Shown here: positions 1-11,413 of the stretch, in pieces | Layout of the letters: every line of letters starts with the position of its first letter | Position numbering within the stretch: the stretch's first letter is position 1 | DNA from: Smittium culicis | Lineage: Eukaryota > Kickxellomycota > Harpellomycetes > Harpellales > Legeriomycetaceae | Length of the DNA stretch: 31,027 nt | NCBI GenBank assembly: GCA_001970855.1 | Contig: LSSN01003479.1 | Coordinates: 1 to 31,027, forward strand | Reading direction: 5' to 3' | The notes under the pieces: generated by a model | Told to the model about the DNA's origin: nothing | What the model saw: only the letters and a program-made list of their open reading frames with translations | Database searches by the model: none | Translations under genes and position numbers: made by a program

Positions 1-754
1 GAAATATTAAAAACCCACTACATATTTATTCAAAATAAAGTATAAAAAAAAATCATGGCTATGAATAACAAAAATTTTTTATTTTGAATTTCTGTACTTA
101 TTGGCTTTAGATTTTTATTTTTATTTATTTTTGGAAACATGTACTATATTTTGATCATTTTGCAAATTTCCAATGGAATTTTGACTATATTTGCAATTAC
201 CCCAAAAAAATAAAATAAAATGACTTTAATTGCGGATTTAATTTTGTATGATCGTTTGTTCTTTTCGATTTTATATTAAAAAAATTTCATAAAATTGTAA
301 TTTACTTAAAATCATAAAGTTCTTTATGAATCCGACAAAAATCGTAAATTGTTGAAAATATATTCTTCTGAAAGATAAAAAAAATGCATCAAAAATTTTC
401 AATTAGCTCCGATAATTACGAATCTTTTCGAGGTTTTTATAATATAAAATCTCTAGATTTAATGTAGCTTTTAATAGTTTTTTATGACTTTTTATTCGAT
501 AAGTATTATCTATATCATTATTAACATGGATGATACTGAACGAAGAGAACACTCTGATGCATTTTGTTTTTTTTGGATTGGATACTAAACAGTTGCTAAT
601 ATTATTGGTGGAATTGAAAAGATAATTCAACTTTTCTAGTTATTCATTTAATTTAAGAAATTTTTATTTGCCAAATAAAAGAACTAATTAATTCATTGGC
701 TATAATTTTTGATTACAGATCTATACACTGTAACTCTTTCAGCATAAAACCACT
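1..754. other. AT-rich intergenic DNA
   Basis: No supportable gene. The longest frame here (minus strand, 403-630) encodes a low-complexity Asn/Ile/Lys peptide without family resemblance and is best read as chance. The sequence is dominated by A and T runs. Confidence 0.6.
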
Positions 755-877
755 CTTTTTTTTAAAATCTCGGAATTTTATTGGTACGATAACAATAAAA
801 GAAAATATGCGGTAAAGCAAACAAAAAAAAATAGTAGAGTTGGTGCAAGGCATAAAAAAAACTAATATTCTAAACTA
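755..877 (+). repeat. Left terminal inverted repeat of the 1.1-kb element
   Basis: About 120 bases, matching the reverse complement of 1727-1850 with scattered substitutions and small indels. The best-conserved stretch is 776-800 (TTTTATTGGTACGATAACAA). The outer edge is blurred by a T run at 756-763. Confidence 0.7.
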
Positions 878-1726
878 ACAAATTCCTCTGCCGGTCTACC
901 TGCTGCGAACCTAAAGGGAAATGGGATCAATCTACCAACTGAAAGATACACACATGTATTGCTTCAAGTAGTCTGGATGACTGAAGTTACAAGCAGTCAT
1001 GGAATTAAGCTCATTCCAACAAAATAGGATTTGTTGAGATCGTTGAGATCATTGAGCTCCTAGTCAGAGCCTACATCTAACAGAATTAATAAAAAATAGG
1101 CTCCTACCCAAACGTGGGAATGATCGACCTGGCCCTCCTACAATAAGCTGCTAAACGGCTGAGTTCCGTAATGCTGTCGAATGCTGGACTTGTGCACAGA
1201 TAATGTCTCAGACTGTGCTAAACGAATCGGTTACTCCTGTTTCTAGATGGTCCTCCTCTGGAATCGCTGTCCTCCGAATCGCTAGTCGTTTCCTTCACCT
1301 TCCCCAACCAAGGATAGAGCAAAGCTGTGTGAAATTTTAGTATATTGTACTCAGAAAAGTACACTAATTAAGCCCCTAAACTACGGAAAGGTATTTCACT
1401 CTTAGGTGAGTATAAAACGACTCCTTCATAAAGAATCACCCATATGAATTTAAAGTTCAATAAATTTCTTTAAATACTATTGGTTAATTCTAACAAGTTT
1501 AACTGATTTATTATTCTATGATTACTCTGTTTGAAAATAAATGAAGGTTATTATTAAAAATTATTATATCAAACAGTTTGAGATTAAATAAACATTAATG
1601 GTTTTAATTAATTATCAAGACTTGTGTATAAGAAAATCTCTAAAAAATAAGGTAAAGGACATACCGCGACACTTAAAATAACGATAGGCGATTACTGTCA
1701 CGGCTGGTATATCGTCAGAAGAATTT

Positions 1727-1850
1727 TTTTGAACTAAAATATTAGTTTTTTTATCCTTGCACCAAATTTACTATTTTTATGCTTACTTTACGGCATATTC
1801 TCTTTTATTGTTATCGTACCAATAAAACTCTGAAATCAAAAAAACAAATT
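1727..1850 (-). repeat. Right terminal inverted repeat of the 1.1-kb element
   Basis: Inverse partner of 755-877. On the plus strand it carries CCTTGCACCAAATT (about 1755-1768) and TTGTTATCGTACCAATAAAA (about 1808-1827). The latter is the reverse complement of the conserved part of the left terminus. Confidence 0.7.
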
Positions 1851-2927
1851 AAATATTATTCTAATTCTCATTGATCCAAGACGAATCAAGGTTCTATATC
1901 CTTCAACAATATTTTCAACTATTCAATTTCTAAGACATTTGATATAAATTCATCAGGATACTATTCATAAGATACAATTATACTAGAAGTAACCTTTTAT
2001 TGAAACACAAATCCTGGGATAAAATGGATGTATAAATATTCTGTTTAACACAGTCTATTTAAGGAATTTTCATTATATGAGTGATAAATTTTTATAACAT
2101 TTGAGCTAAAATACTAAATGAGAGGTACTTTTTTAAATTCAGTTTTATTAACATTTGCTAGCGTTTCTAATCGATTTATCTTAAAGACGAGATTTTCAGT
2201 ATGGGAAAATATATATTATCTGTATAATCACAACTATCCGTGTGTGTATATCCAGAAAAACCTAATTTTCTCTTAGTAATGTTGATTATTAATACACTAG
2301 TGCGTATACATTTAATTATTAGTATTTTAATAATAGTTGCAAAAAAAAATTATGTGCTAGAAATAAATTTGGATAAACGAGAAAATAATTGTTAGGTATT
2401 TCGGTGGTCAGCAACGCATAGTTTAATGTGTACCAGCGTTCTTCAAAAAGATTTACGTGATACATGAAATATTTAAATTCCAAAAAAATCAATGTATCTG
2501 GGTAAAAAATAGATTAAATATTGTATAGGTTTTCCGCAAGTGAAAAAAGGCTCCAAGTTATGAGCTAAGTTACTTAAATTGATGTTAGATATGAATATTA
2601 GTTGGGGAAAAAAAATTAAACAGCTTATGCTGATAATTTTTCAAAAATAGTAAGATATTAGATTTATATTATTTAATAAAACCCCTTTAAAATTGATAAA
2701 ATACAAATAAACTTTGGGCGTAAAGTAAATATTTCAACAATTTTTTGACTAATTTTGATTTATATTGACTAAAAAGTTTAGACTCTTGTAGTAGTTTTCG
2801 CTAGTAGTACTTTAGTTGTAGATACCAATTTTATTACAGGTTTATAAAAAAGAGTTTTGTTATAGCTATTAATCATAAATAAACAAAAATTTATGGAAAT
2901 AACGTTTATATATATATATTTTTTGTC
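1851..2927. other. AT-rich intergenic DNA
   Basis: No gene, RNA or clear repeat recognised in this stretch. It contains only short frames, A/T homopolymers and a TA run just before the dispersed repeat that starts at 2928. Confidence 0.5.
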
Positions 2928-3076
2928 TCAGAGAGTTTATTAAACATAATTTAAAAGTATACTAAAAACTATTAAAAAATATTTAAAAAGTTAAAAAATT
3001 ATTAAAAAAATGTAATTTCAACCATTTCCCCTACGCCGCTCTAGCAGCTCCATACCCACTGGACATTAGTTCAAGG
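2928..3076 (+). repeat. Dispersed 149-bp repeat, copy A
   Basis: Aligns over 149 bases with 8943-9091. Both begin TCAGAGAGTTTATT, continue with AACATAATTTAAAAG and an A/T-rich middle, and end in a short GC-richer block (CTAGCAGC-TCATACC, then GTTCAAGG). The GC-rich tail faintly recalls RNA polymerase III A-box and B-box words, so a SINE-like origin is possible but unproven. Two equal-length copies 6 kb apart indicate a dispersed mobile or transcribed repeat rather than a local duplication. Confidence 0.65.
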
Positions 3077-3600
3077 AACGTTTATATTCATACTTCATAT
3101 AAAGTAGTTGGTTTCTGACAGTTGGTGAAATTTATATCGCAGTATTGAGACAAAATCTTAATTTTTGATGTTGCTTTATGAATAATTACCATCTGCGGTG
3201 TACACTATTGGTGGATTAATGAGGCGATAAAATTATACTATTGGCGATTATAGATATTATTGGCTATTCATATTTACATTAGTGTCGTAGTTTAGATCTG
3301 TGAATGATTTTATAGTAGTTAAACTGGCCAAAAAAAATCATTGGCGAGGAAAGTGTGAGCAAACACGTACGCAAAAACATGGGTTTTATTATAAAACTAA
3401 AAAGTTTAGACCAATAGTATACGCTAATATATCCGAGTAAAATAGAAACAAAGTACAAAAGCGCGAGCTTAATTGCTAAAATTCAGCTATACAGCAATCA
3501 TATATGTATAAAAACATACCACACCCTTTTGCTTCCAGTTAATTTTAGTCTGATAATACACATCATATTTATATATATTTTTTAAAATTTTCAGATTGGA
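3077..3600. other. Intergenic DNA upstream of the transposase-derived gene
   Basis: Less AT-extreme than its surroundings. It includes short direct repeats around ACTATTGG (3207-3270) and a TATA-like word at 3507-3515. A pyrimidine tract ending in CAG at about 3595 lies just before the ATG at 3601, so a 5'-UTR intron is possible. No coding sequence was recognised. Confidence 0.4.
3507..3515 (+). promoter_or_regulatory. Possible TATA box (TATAAAAAC)
   Basis: TATAAAAAC sits 86 bases upstream of the ATG at 3601, the only good TATA-like word in the immediate upstream region. In such AT-rich DNA the match may be chance. Confidence 0.3.
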
Positions 3601-6419
3601 ATGGAAAGCAAATCACTTATAAATGATTCTTCATCCACTATCAATGCAGATCCTTCAAACATAAATGCAGTTGCTGAAAGTGCATCTATTGCAGGCCCAG
3701 AAGCTAAAATTTTAGAATCAATGGACACCGATCTTCTTGATGCAAATCTTGACACCCATATTGTTAGTAATACAGAGAAGGATCTGGTCTATAATTTAAA
3801 TATAGACAACAACCAATCCGAAATGAAAGCATTTGATTCTGATAATGAAATTCCGGTTTTCTATGACTCGAATCATTCTCCTGCAGACTCACTAAATAAT
3901 TTATCTAAACCCAATAAACTTGATGGTAGTGAATTAGATGTACACTTAGACCATCAAATTCAAATAACTAAAGAGGAACAATCACCGAATTCTGCCCTAA
4001 CTCAACCAAAAGCAAATGAAGCTGGCTTATTTATACTCAATGATAAAGTAGATCCTCTTGTGATTAATAGTTCTATAATTAACAAACGCCCTTATCCTGA
4101 AGGTAAAAATCCATAACCGGTTATTATTATTATTATTTTAAGTCGTAAAAAACATTTCATATTAATCTAGAAAACCCCGATATTACCACTACCCAGGATT
4201 TGGAAAATTTACAGAAACCCCAGATAACATCTGTAGATTCAAATAAAAATAAGAAAAAGAAGCGTAAAAAGAATAAAAAAGTTAGAAAAGATAAAAGAGA
4301 TTTGGGCAAACTAGATACTAACCCTACAACAACTGTAGACATTCAATTTGCCGAACCGCAAATATATGAAATTTTAGATTCAAATGATGGTAATCCTAGT
4401 CATACTTTTTTCTTTAATTTCTCTCTTTTTAATGTATATATTTTCTGATATATAGAAAGCCAAATTATTGACTCAACTTCTGATAAAAAAACTAAATTAA
4501 TTATCTATCCTGATACAGAACCAAGCTCATATTTTTGCCCGAAAATTCGTGATTCTTCCAAAAAATCAAGCTCAAAAAAACTATCAAAAAAAGTTAACTC
4601 ATTTAACTCTCGCCTACTAAAACTAATTGGCGATTTGAATGTCTTTAAAGTAAACTGGAATTTAAATAAAGTTATATCAAAAGTTTTGCAAAAAACCGTT
4701 AATGAAATTTTTTTAGCCAACTCGTATAATTATAAATGGAATGATGAGATTTTCTCTGCGAGATTTTCAAAGCTTTTAAGCTTTTTTGATCAAACTACTC
4801 TAAAAGATTGCGATATTCGATCAACTTTATTTGTTACTCCTTGGCTTTATAGGTTTTATTCTAATAACAATTCAATGTTTTATAAGCCTAGATTTTCTGG
4901 CGGCTCCACTGGTGGAGTCAATAAAAAGATAGAAAAAAACATCCCTTTTATACATGTAAATACTAAAATCCAATTCTCTGAAAGCTATTTGTCCTGTTTA
5001 TCTAAATACTCGAGCAAGAATATTTTTTCTGTTTCTTTTGCGGGCATTTTTTACAGACTTTTACCTAGCGTAGAATTGTCTAAAATCATGCTCGATGGTG
5101 AGGGAGTACCTAACGAAAAAATGGCATCGATACTATGCTGCAATTCGGATGGCTCTGAAAAGATGCCCTTGTGGATATTAAATTCAAACTTATCCACAAA
5201 AAGCGTTATTAGATCCCAATCAAGAATTAATGCCACTATAGAATCCCACAAAGATTACCAAAACTCCTTGAAATCTCCTGAAAGCTTAGACTCAAATAGA
5301 ACCGAGCACAAAAATACGGATCTAGCTTCTAGCTTAAAAGGTCAAAAAATAAATATAAAATCTTCTTCTCATAAAAACGTTTCTGAAAACTATTCTAAAG
5401 ATGACTCAAATAAAAAAGCTGAACCTAATTCAGACCCTAATGATAATGTATTTGACGACGATGATCCATTCTACTTCCGATATAACTCAGAGTCATCAAT
5501 ATCTCACACAATTTTTCTTGAATGGCTACACTGGTTTGATGCTAGAGTTAGCGGTAGAAAAGTTGTACTTTTACTAAGCGAAGAGTTCTTATTTCCGTCT
5601 ACAGATATTCCATTTTTAAACAACGTTAAGCTTTTATACATTCCTGACCACATATCCAACTCCCCAAAAAATCTAGACTTGAAACTTAGTTGGAAACTGA
5701 GCTATAGGCTAAGATACTATGACTATTTACTTTCAAAATTTGGTATATCAACCACAGTTTTTAATAACGGTATTAGATTTAAAAAAATTGGGGTCAATAA
5801 TAGTGTCAGCTCTGAATTAATTTCTGCTGTGGATGCTGCATACCTGCTTACAGACGCTTGGAATTTAGGAGTACACTCTAACTTAATAATATCAAATTTC
5901 AAAAGACTTTACGACTTTGCAGTGGAATCTAGTCCTAGAATAAATAATTCATTAGAACTTGAGAATAACACATTCAATATAGATTCATATGCTCATGATG
6001 ACCTATCATTTATTGAGCTTGAAAACCAAATAGACTTGCTTCAGTTTTTTTTTAAAAACATTCCATGTGATCTAGAAAATGTACCAAATGATGTCACATT
6101 TGCTAGCAGTAAGCCAGACCAGTTAGTCAGTGATAATAAGACATTCTTTGATTTTTACAAGATTAAATTATACTCAAAACTTCCTACTACCTACCCTAAA
6201 CTATATAAAAAACAAAAAACTGAAGGAGCAGATAAAATCTTAGAGTCAATTTGCAAATATAGCCTTAGCGACCGACTGGACTTGGGTATTCTTATAAATT
6301 TCCCATTAGAAAACCAAGTTACTACTTCAGATTTTGACGATCTGAGTATAGTTAATATGTTTATAGCAGACAATATTTTCGAAATGCGCTGCACCTCTAA
6401 ACCAGACAAAATCGCCTAA
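3601..6419 (+). CDS. Pogo/Tigger (CENP-B-like) transposase-derived protein, catalytic site lost
   Basis: Three exons: 3601-4102, 4171-4389 and 4456-6419, giving 894 residues. Both introns are GT-AG, 68 and 66 nt, phase 1. Residues 1-200 are acidic and disordered. A Lys-rich block (about 190-210) resembles a nuclear localisation signal. Residues about 295-375 look like a Tc5/CENP-B helix-turn-helix ending in TPWLYRF (368-374). A DDE-1 domain follows: AGIFYRLLP (436-444), CCNSDGSEKMPLWI (468-481), a Ser-rich insertion (about 485-585), FLEWLHWFD, KVVLLL, NVKLLYIP, NLDLK, and the C-terminal element AYLLTDAWNLG. The family's first Asp (DETGLF) is Ser434 and its second (LLLDNAPSH) is Ser615. Only the third, Asp648, remains. 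DNA cleavage is therefore unlikely. A DNA-binding or chromatin role, as for CENP-B or fission yeast Abp1, is inferred. An intact frame in decaying surroundings supports a working gene. No flanking inverted termini were found. Confidence 0.82.
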
Positions 6420-7489
6420 CATGACCTTATATTTATTTTTTTAAAAAAAACCCTATTTAACCGCTTTTTACATATCGCTTCTTGATATTTAAGTTTATAT
6501 TTATTAAAACTTGTTTCCTTCCGATATGGTGACTCAACTATCAGCCTTTTTTTAAAAAAAATAACAATAAATAATATCACAACAAATGTATAGTAAATTA
6601 TTGACCTTGTTTGAGCTCAATGTAATAAAAGTAGTAATATTTTCAATAATATACTAATTTTGTTTCTGAACTAAAATTATTGTTTAAGCCAAGTAATATA
6701 AATACGATTGATAACTTGAATCTCTAGACTGGTAATTTATATATTAAAATACTAAGAAACATCATGAAATCGATGATCTTTATTTACAAAGTATAAAAAA
6801 ATATCAAAAGCGAGTTAACAAAATTATAGGAATTGTTTAATGATTAATAATAGAAGAAATATATTTAAAAAAAATATTTCAATGAATAAGTAAGCATGTT
6901 TATTGTAATTGCTTATTGAAAAAAATTCATTAGATATAAAAAACTATTATGTTGATGATCTATATCCATCAATTTAATTTTTTAGAAATAAATAATATTA
7001 TATATATATATTACATTAGCTCTATTAAAAAAAATTCCAAAAAAAAAATATATATATATATATATAAATCTAGGTTTTTTTTACGTTTTATTTAAGTTTA
7101 CTCATTTTCTATACACTATAAAACTATCAAATGTTATTAATTTAATATTTTTATGATAAGTAGTAGTATAGGAAAATTTTGTTTGTAGGCGTTTTATTTA
7201 AAGCTTATTAAAATAATCAAGAAAACTCTTGAAATCCAATCTATCCTCAACAATATGAGAATTGTAAGGCTGATTATACTAAAATAATATTGAGCTTCTC
7301 CGTATTAGTTTAGTTTTTTTTCTATACTCTCACTATATATTCTCACTTCCACTATTAAGTTGTATCTACTGCTCTTAATTCGAGTTTACTTATTAACCAT
7401 AACATACACTCTAAAATTCTCCTGCATAAAGATTTCATCATCTTTGGTATTAGAATAAAATTATTTTTTATAAAGAAATATCATATATA
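6420..7489. other. AT-rich intergenic DNA, first part of the 6.4-14.7 kb desert
   Basis: Downstream of the transposase-derived gene. Contains TA dinucleotide runs near 7000-7016 and 7048-7067. No gene recognised. Confidence 0.5.
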
Positions 7490-7538
7490 TTAGTTCAAGC
7501 TAGGATCTTTTCTGTATATAGATCCTAGCTTGAACTAA
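7490..7538. repeat. Perfect 18-bp inverted repeat (hairpin, 13-nt loop)
   Basis: Arms 7490-7507 (TTAGTTCAAGCTAGGATC) and 7521-7538 are exact reverse complements, separated by 13 bases. This is much more stable than anything nearby and less AT-rich than the surroundings. It could be a hairpin of a transcribed RNA, a tiny foldback element or a protein-binding palindrome. No adjacent gene points to a function. Confidence 0.85.
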
Positions 7539-8942
7539 ATTTAAGATATCCCTTTGTACAAAGATAGATTTTTTTATCCAATTAAAGTTTTTCCAACACA
7601 ATTTGACAATAGGAATACATTAATAGACTAAAAATCAACACAATATAACTTATATTGAATAGTTATTATATACAAGATTTTTTTAAATATTCAAAGTATT
7701 TTAAAGTGTATTTTTTTTTTAATCTATATAAATGATATAAAAAATTCACAAGTGACTGAGTAACTTTTTTGAATTCTGAATTCAATAGTGATTTTAGTAT
7801 ATATAAAAAAGAGAATAAATTTTATATAAGCGGATCAAGATAAAATTAATAGCGATAGTTTTATTTAAAAATTATACTTGAAATTTTAATTAATAGTAGA
7901 TTATAAATTCATATTTAGTCACTTTAGTTTTCATCAAATTTCTATTTGGTATTTTTTAAAATTATATATTTCTAAAGAGAATTTTCAAATATCATGCTTT
8001 AAAAAAAATCAATTTTATTTTAGATATTAATGATTTAAAACATCAAAAGTTATTATTTTACATTATTTAATATTATCTCTTTAGTATAGAGCTTTTTTAA
8101 AATTTATTATTTTTAATTTATTTTCCATAATACGCTCAATACAAACCATATTTTGAAAATTATGGTACAGGCAATTGTTTTCAACTCCTAATAAAAATTT
8201 TAAATATTATGATTTATCTTTACTTTAAAGAATTTTTTTGAAGATTTATAAATAACACGGAACATATAATGAAAGAATTAAAAATAAAAATGATTTTTTG
8301 ATTAAAATTCATGAATAAAAAATATTAAAATCCATATAGTTTTAGTTTTATTAATTCAAATGATATCTTATTTTTTACTAGTATAGTTTAAATGAGAGTT
8401 TTAAATTTTCGGAAATATTGAAATATATCTCAAAAAATAATTTTGAATAAACTTTAAATATTTTAGATACTTGTAATTTTAACATGTTTAATGCAAAAAA
8501 TTTTAGTTTTTTTATTCTAATTTAGATTTTTGAATTTTTTTGATTCATTGACCCTGTTTATCTACAAGATGTAATTGAAAGAAATAAATTTAAAAAGTTA
8601 ATATTAAAAATTATGCCATAAATTGAATAAAATTTATTATATCGTTTTTTAAAATTTTATTTTTAGCTAAAAGTCGTTTAAATTATGGTATAATCCGTTC
8701 TATAATAGAATTTTTTTCAATTTTTAAACTATTATATGAAAATCATAAGGTAAATAACTTCTCTTGAATTGATTATTAGGTAATATGTATATATTTATTA
8801 AAGTAATCTAGTTATTTATAAACTTATAATTAGAAATAAATCATTCATTATTGAAAAATATTGTAATTTATCTCCTAAAAACATTAGAAAATAAAAAAAA
8901 GTGGAAATTACCAAAAATTTTACGCGGAAAAAATTTTTTTTT
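7539..8942. other. AT-rich intergenic DNA
   Basis: No open frame above about 60 codons and no recognised RNA gene. Composition is close to pure A/T, with scattered homopolymers. Confidence 0.5.
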
Positions 8943-9091
8943 TCAGAGAGTTTATTTAACATAATTTAAAAGAATACAAAAATATAATAAAAAATGTTCA
9001 AAAAGCTAAAAAAATATTTAAAAAATAATTTTTATACTGACCCCCCTCCGCCGATCTAGCAGCTTCATACCTACTGAGCATTGGTTCAAGG
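8943..9091 (+). repeat. Dispersed 149-bp repeat, copy B
   Basis: Second copy of the repeat at 2928-3076, same length and orientation. The tail reads ATCTAGCAGCTTCATACC, then GGTTCAAGG, with better A-box and B-box likeness than copy A. Flanks outside the shared block diverge. It stands out as a GC-richer island in almost pure A/T sequence. Confidence 0.65.
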
Positions 9092-11382
9092 CTTTCATGT
9101 AAAATTGCAATTAAATATATTATTCCAAAATTTTACCTGTTTAATTAAGATTTTTTTTGTATCTCTAGTTTAATATTATTAAGTAACTCGATTTAATAAA
9201 TAAAACCTTTAAAAAAATTTTTTTTACCTGTTACATAATTAAAATATTTAATGGTATCATTCTGATTAAAATAATAAAAAATAAGTTTATTCTAGTTTTC
9301 AAATATTAAGCGATACTGATTTTATTTTTTTACTTTAAAATTTATGAAAATAATAAATAAATTGATATTTATATCGCTTATAGTATAAAAATATATTAAT
9401 AATAAATATATTTCTTATTTTAATATTTTACGTATTATTTAGATTGAAAAATTTTTAATCCATTATTTTTCCATCAAAGTGTATAATTTAAAAATAAATT
9501 TAAATATAATTAGGATTATAATTTTAGATCTTTTTGAATATATATTTAAGAAAAGCAAAGAATAATTATAAAAAAATTTTCCAACTTTTTATATTTTTAT
9601 AGTTTTAATATTGATTTTTTGAGCTAATCTAAATACCCGAGAAATCACTGTTTAAATAAATATTGATATATCGGAATTTTTTTTTCCAAATTTTATCTAT
9701 AATACTGATATTAATTTTTTTTTTATATTTTATCAAACTTTTATATTCAAAAAAATATGAATAAACTTTTTTTACTGCATTATTAAAAAATTAGCTGAAT
9801 TATGAGAAATTTTCATTCGATTATATCTAAGTGTTTTTCTAATCGTGATTTAAGCTTCTGTTATTTTATTTCAGTCTATCTAATAGAGATTCAAAAAACC
9901 ATGAACATTAAAGAATTTTTTATAAACTTTAAGCAATTATTCTAGATTTTTTCGCATATATTTTCCTTTTTTTATATATCATAATAATGCTGTGTCCGAT
10001 AAATAATCTGGGAATTGTCTATTTGAATTAATTTCATAATAAATTTTGTAGTGATATTTGATTCATTGTGTTTTTGAAAAATTTCTTGATTAAAATTCCT
10101 TTTTTTATTAATTTTTTCGATTCTAAGGCGGAACGCATACAAAATAGCTTCGTAATAATATAGAATAGCTTCTTATGAGGTTCTGAGGATTCCTTGCTAT
10201 GAAAATACCGCTTCTAATGCATACCAAAGATCGATTAAAATATATTGTATATTACGTAACTATTTTCAACAGATTTTTGTTAAAAATCTATTAGAAATTT
10301 GCATTATGAGCTGGAATAAAAAAATTTAACCAAGAAATGAAAAAATATAATCAAATTTAGAGTGAATTTCATAATTGGGTTTGAAAAAAAATTACAATGC
10401 TATCGATAACTCAATTAAGATAATATCATACACTTTCTATACAAATCCTTCTATTCTGAAAAAAGAAATATGAAAAATTGATTGACATAAATAATCAAAC
10501 TATGATCTTTTAAATTTCAAGTTAAAATGATTTTTTGACGCGATTAAGTGAAAAAAATTTAACCCAAATTCCTCATGTGCAAAAATATCTATTTCAACCA
10601 AACGATTAAAATTTTTTTCGTATCGAATTCAAATATCTCGAATTTAGTTCTCGACAGTATAATTTCTATATAATTTCTGATTCAGTTTTAGAAATAATAT
10701 TTGATTATTTTAAAATTTACTTCAGAGAGCTTCAAACGGTTTTCGAATTTATTAGACATTTAATGCTTAGCGAAATATATTTTGCAGCTTTGATGAAATA
10801 TCTATATCAACAGAAGCGATAAATATCATTGTTTTATTCTCAAAATTTTAGTATAAGTGCTTTTGAACTCTCCATGTGATCTTATTAATCCAACTTGATA
10901 TTTTTATTGTTTTTTCCTTATTTGGATATTAAATTCATAAATATATTCTGATATTATAATAAATGGAGCTGATAATGATAATTGATACGAAAATGTTCAA
11001 TTTTGGGTTTTTTAATTTCAAACATAATCTTAAATAACATTGATATTGTATCATGAAGTACGCTAAACATAATGAATTTTATGGATATTATGTGAAAAAA
11101 TTTGCAAATAATGATAAAATTTTTTAAAATATGAGCAGAAAAAGGATAGTTATGTGTTATTATAATTTATACAAGAAATAATTTATTATATCTGAGACAC
11201 AGGTTTAAGGAAATAATTCCCCCCACCCTTTTTTTTCGAAATTTATTTATTAACAAATATAATTTTTATTGAAACAGTAATTTAACTTAAAATTAATGAT
11301 CGAAAACTATATTTGTAAAACTGTGACGGAATAGAAATATTTTAAATATATTTACATACTTTGGATAAAAGCTTTCTATTTT
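9092..11382. other. AT-rich intergenic DNA
   Basis: Extremely AT-rich. Slightly more mixed sequence between about 10100 and 11200 could be an old, mutated element, but no frame or motif survives that I can name. Confidence 0.45.
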
Positions 11383-11413
11383 AAATTTCAAATTTCAAAT
11401 TTCAAATTTCAAA
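11383..11413 (+). repeat. Heptanucleotide microsatellite (AAATTTC)4
   Basis: Four perfect consecutive AAATTTC units followed by a partial AAA. Simple tandem repeat in intergenic DNA. Confidence 0.9.

Larger units (their letters stand above)
755..1850. mobile_element. Decayed 1.1-kb element with long terminal inverted repeats
   Basis: The two ends are imperfect inverted copies of roughly 115-120 bases (about 755-877 and 1727-1850). Both contain, in inverse orientation, the same ordered blocks: TTTTATTGGTACGATAACAA, then ATAAAAGA-AATATGC-GTAAAG, then TTGGTGCAAGG and AAAACTAATATT. Between them lies a block (about 880-1340) clearly richer in G and C than its surroundings. It has coding-like stretches broken by stops on both strands, for example an open run at about 895-1027 on the plus strand. 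Long inverted termini around a broken centre fit a non-autonomous or dead DNA transposon (MULE-like or foldback-like). I could not find a target-site duplication, and I do not recognise the internal sequence, so the superfamily is open. Confidence 0.65.

Noticed and set aside
403..630. Minus-strand 75-codon frame
   Set aside because: Low-complexity AT-driven peptide with no family resemblance.
3050..3078. Possible tRNA gene in the GC-rich end of the dispersed repeat
   Set aside because: Box-like words are present, but no acceptor stem or cloverleaf can be folded around them.
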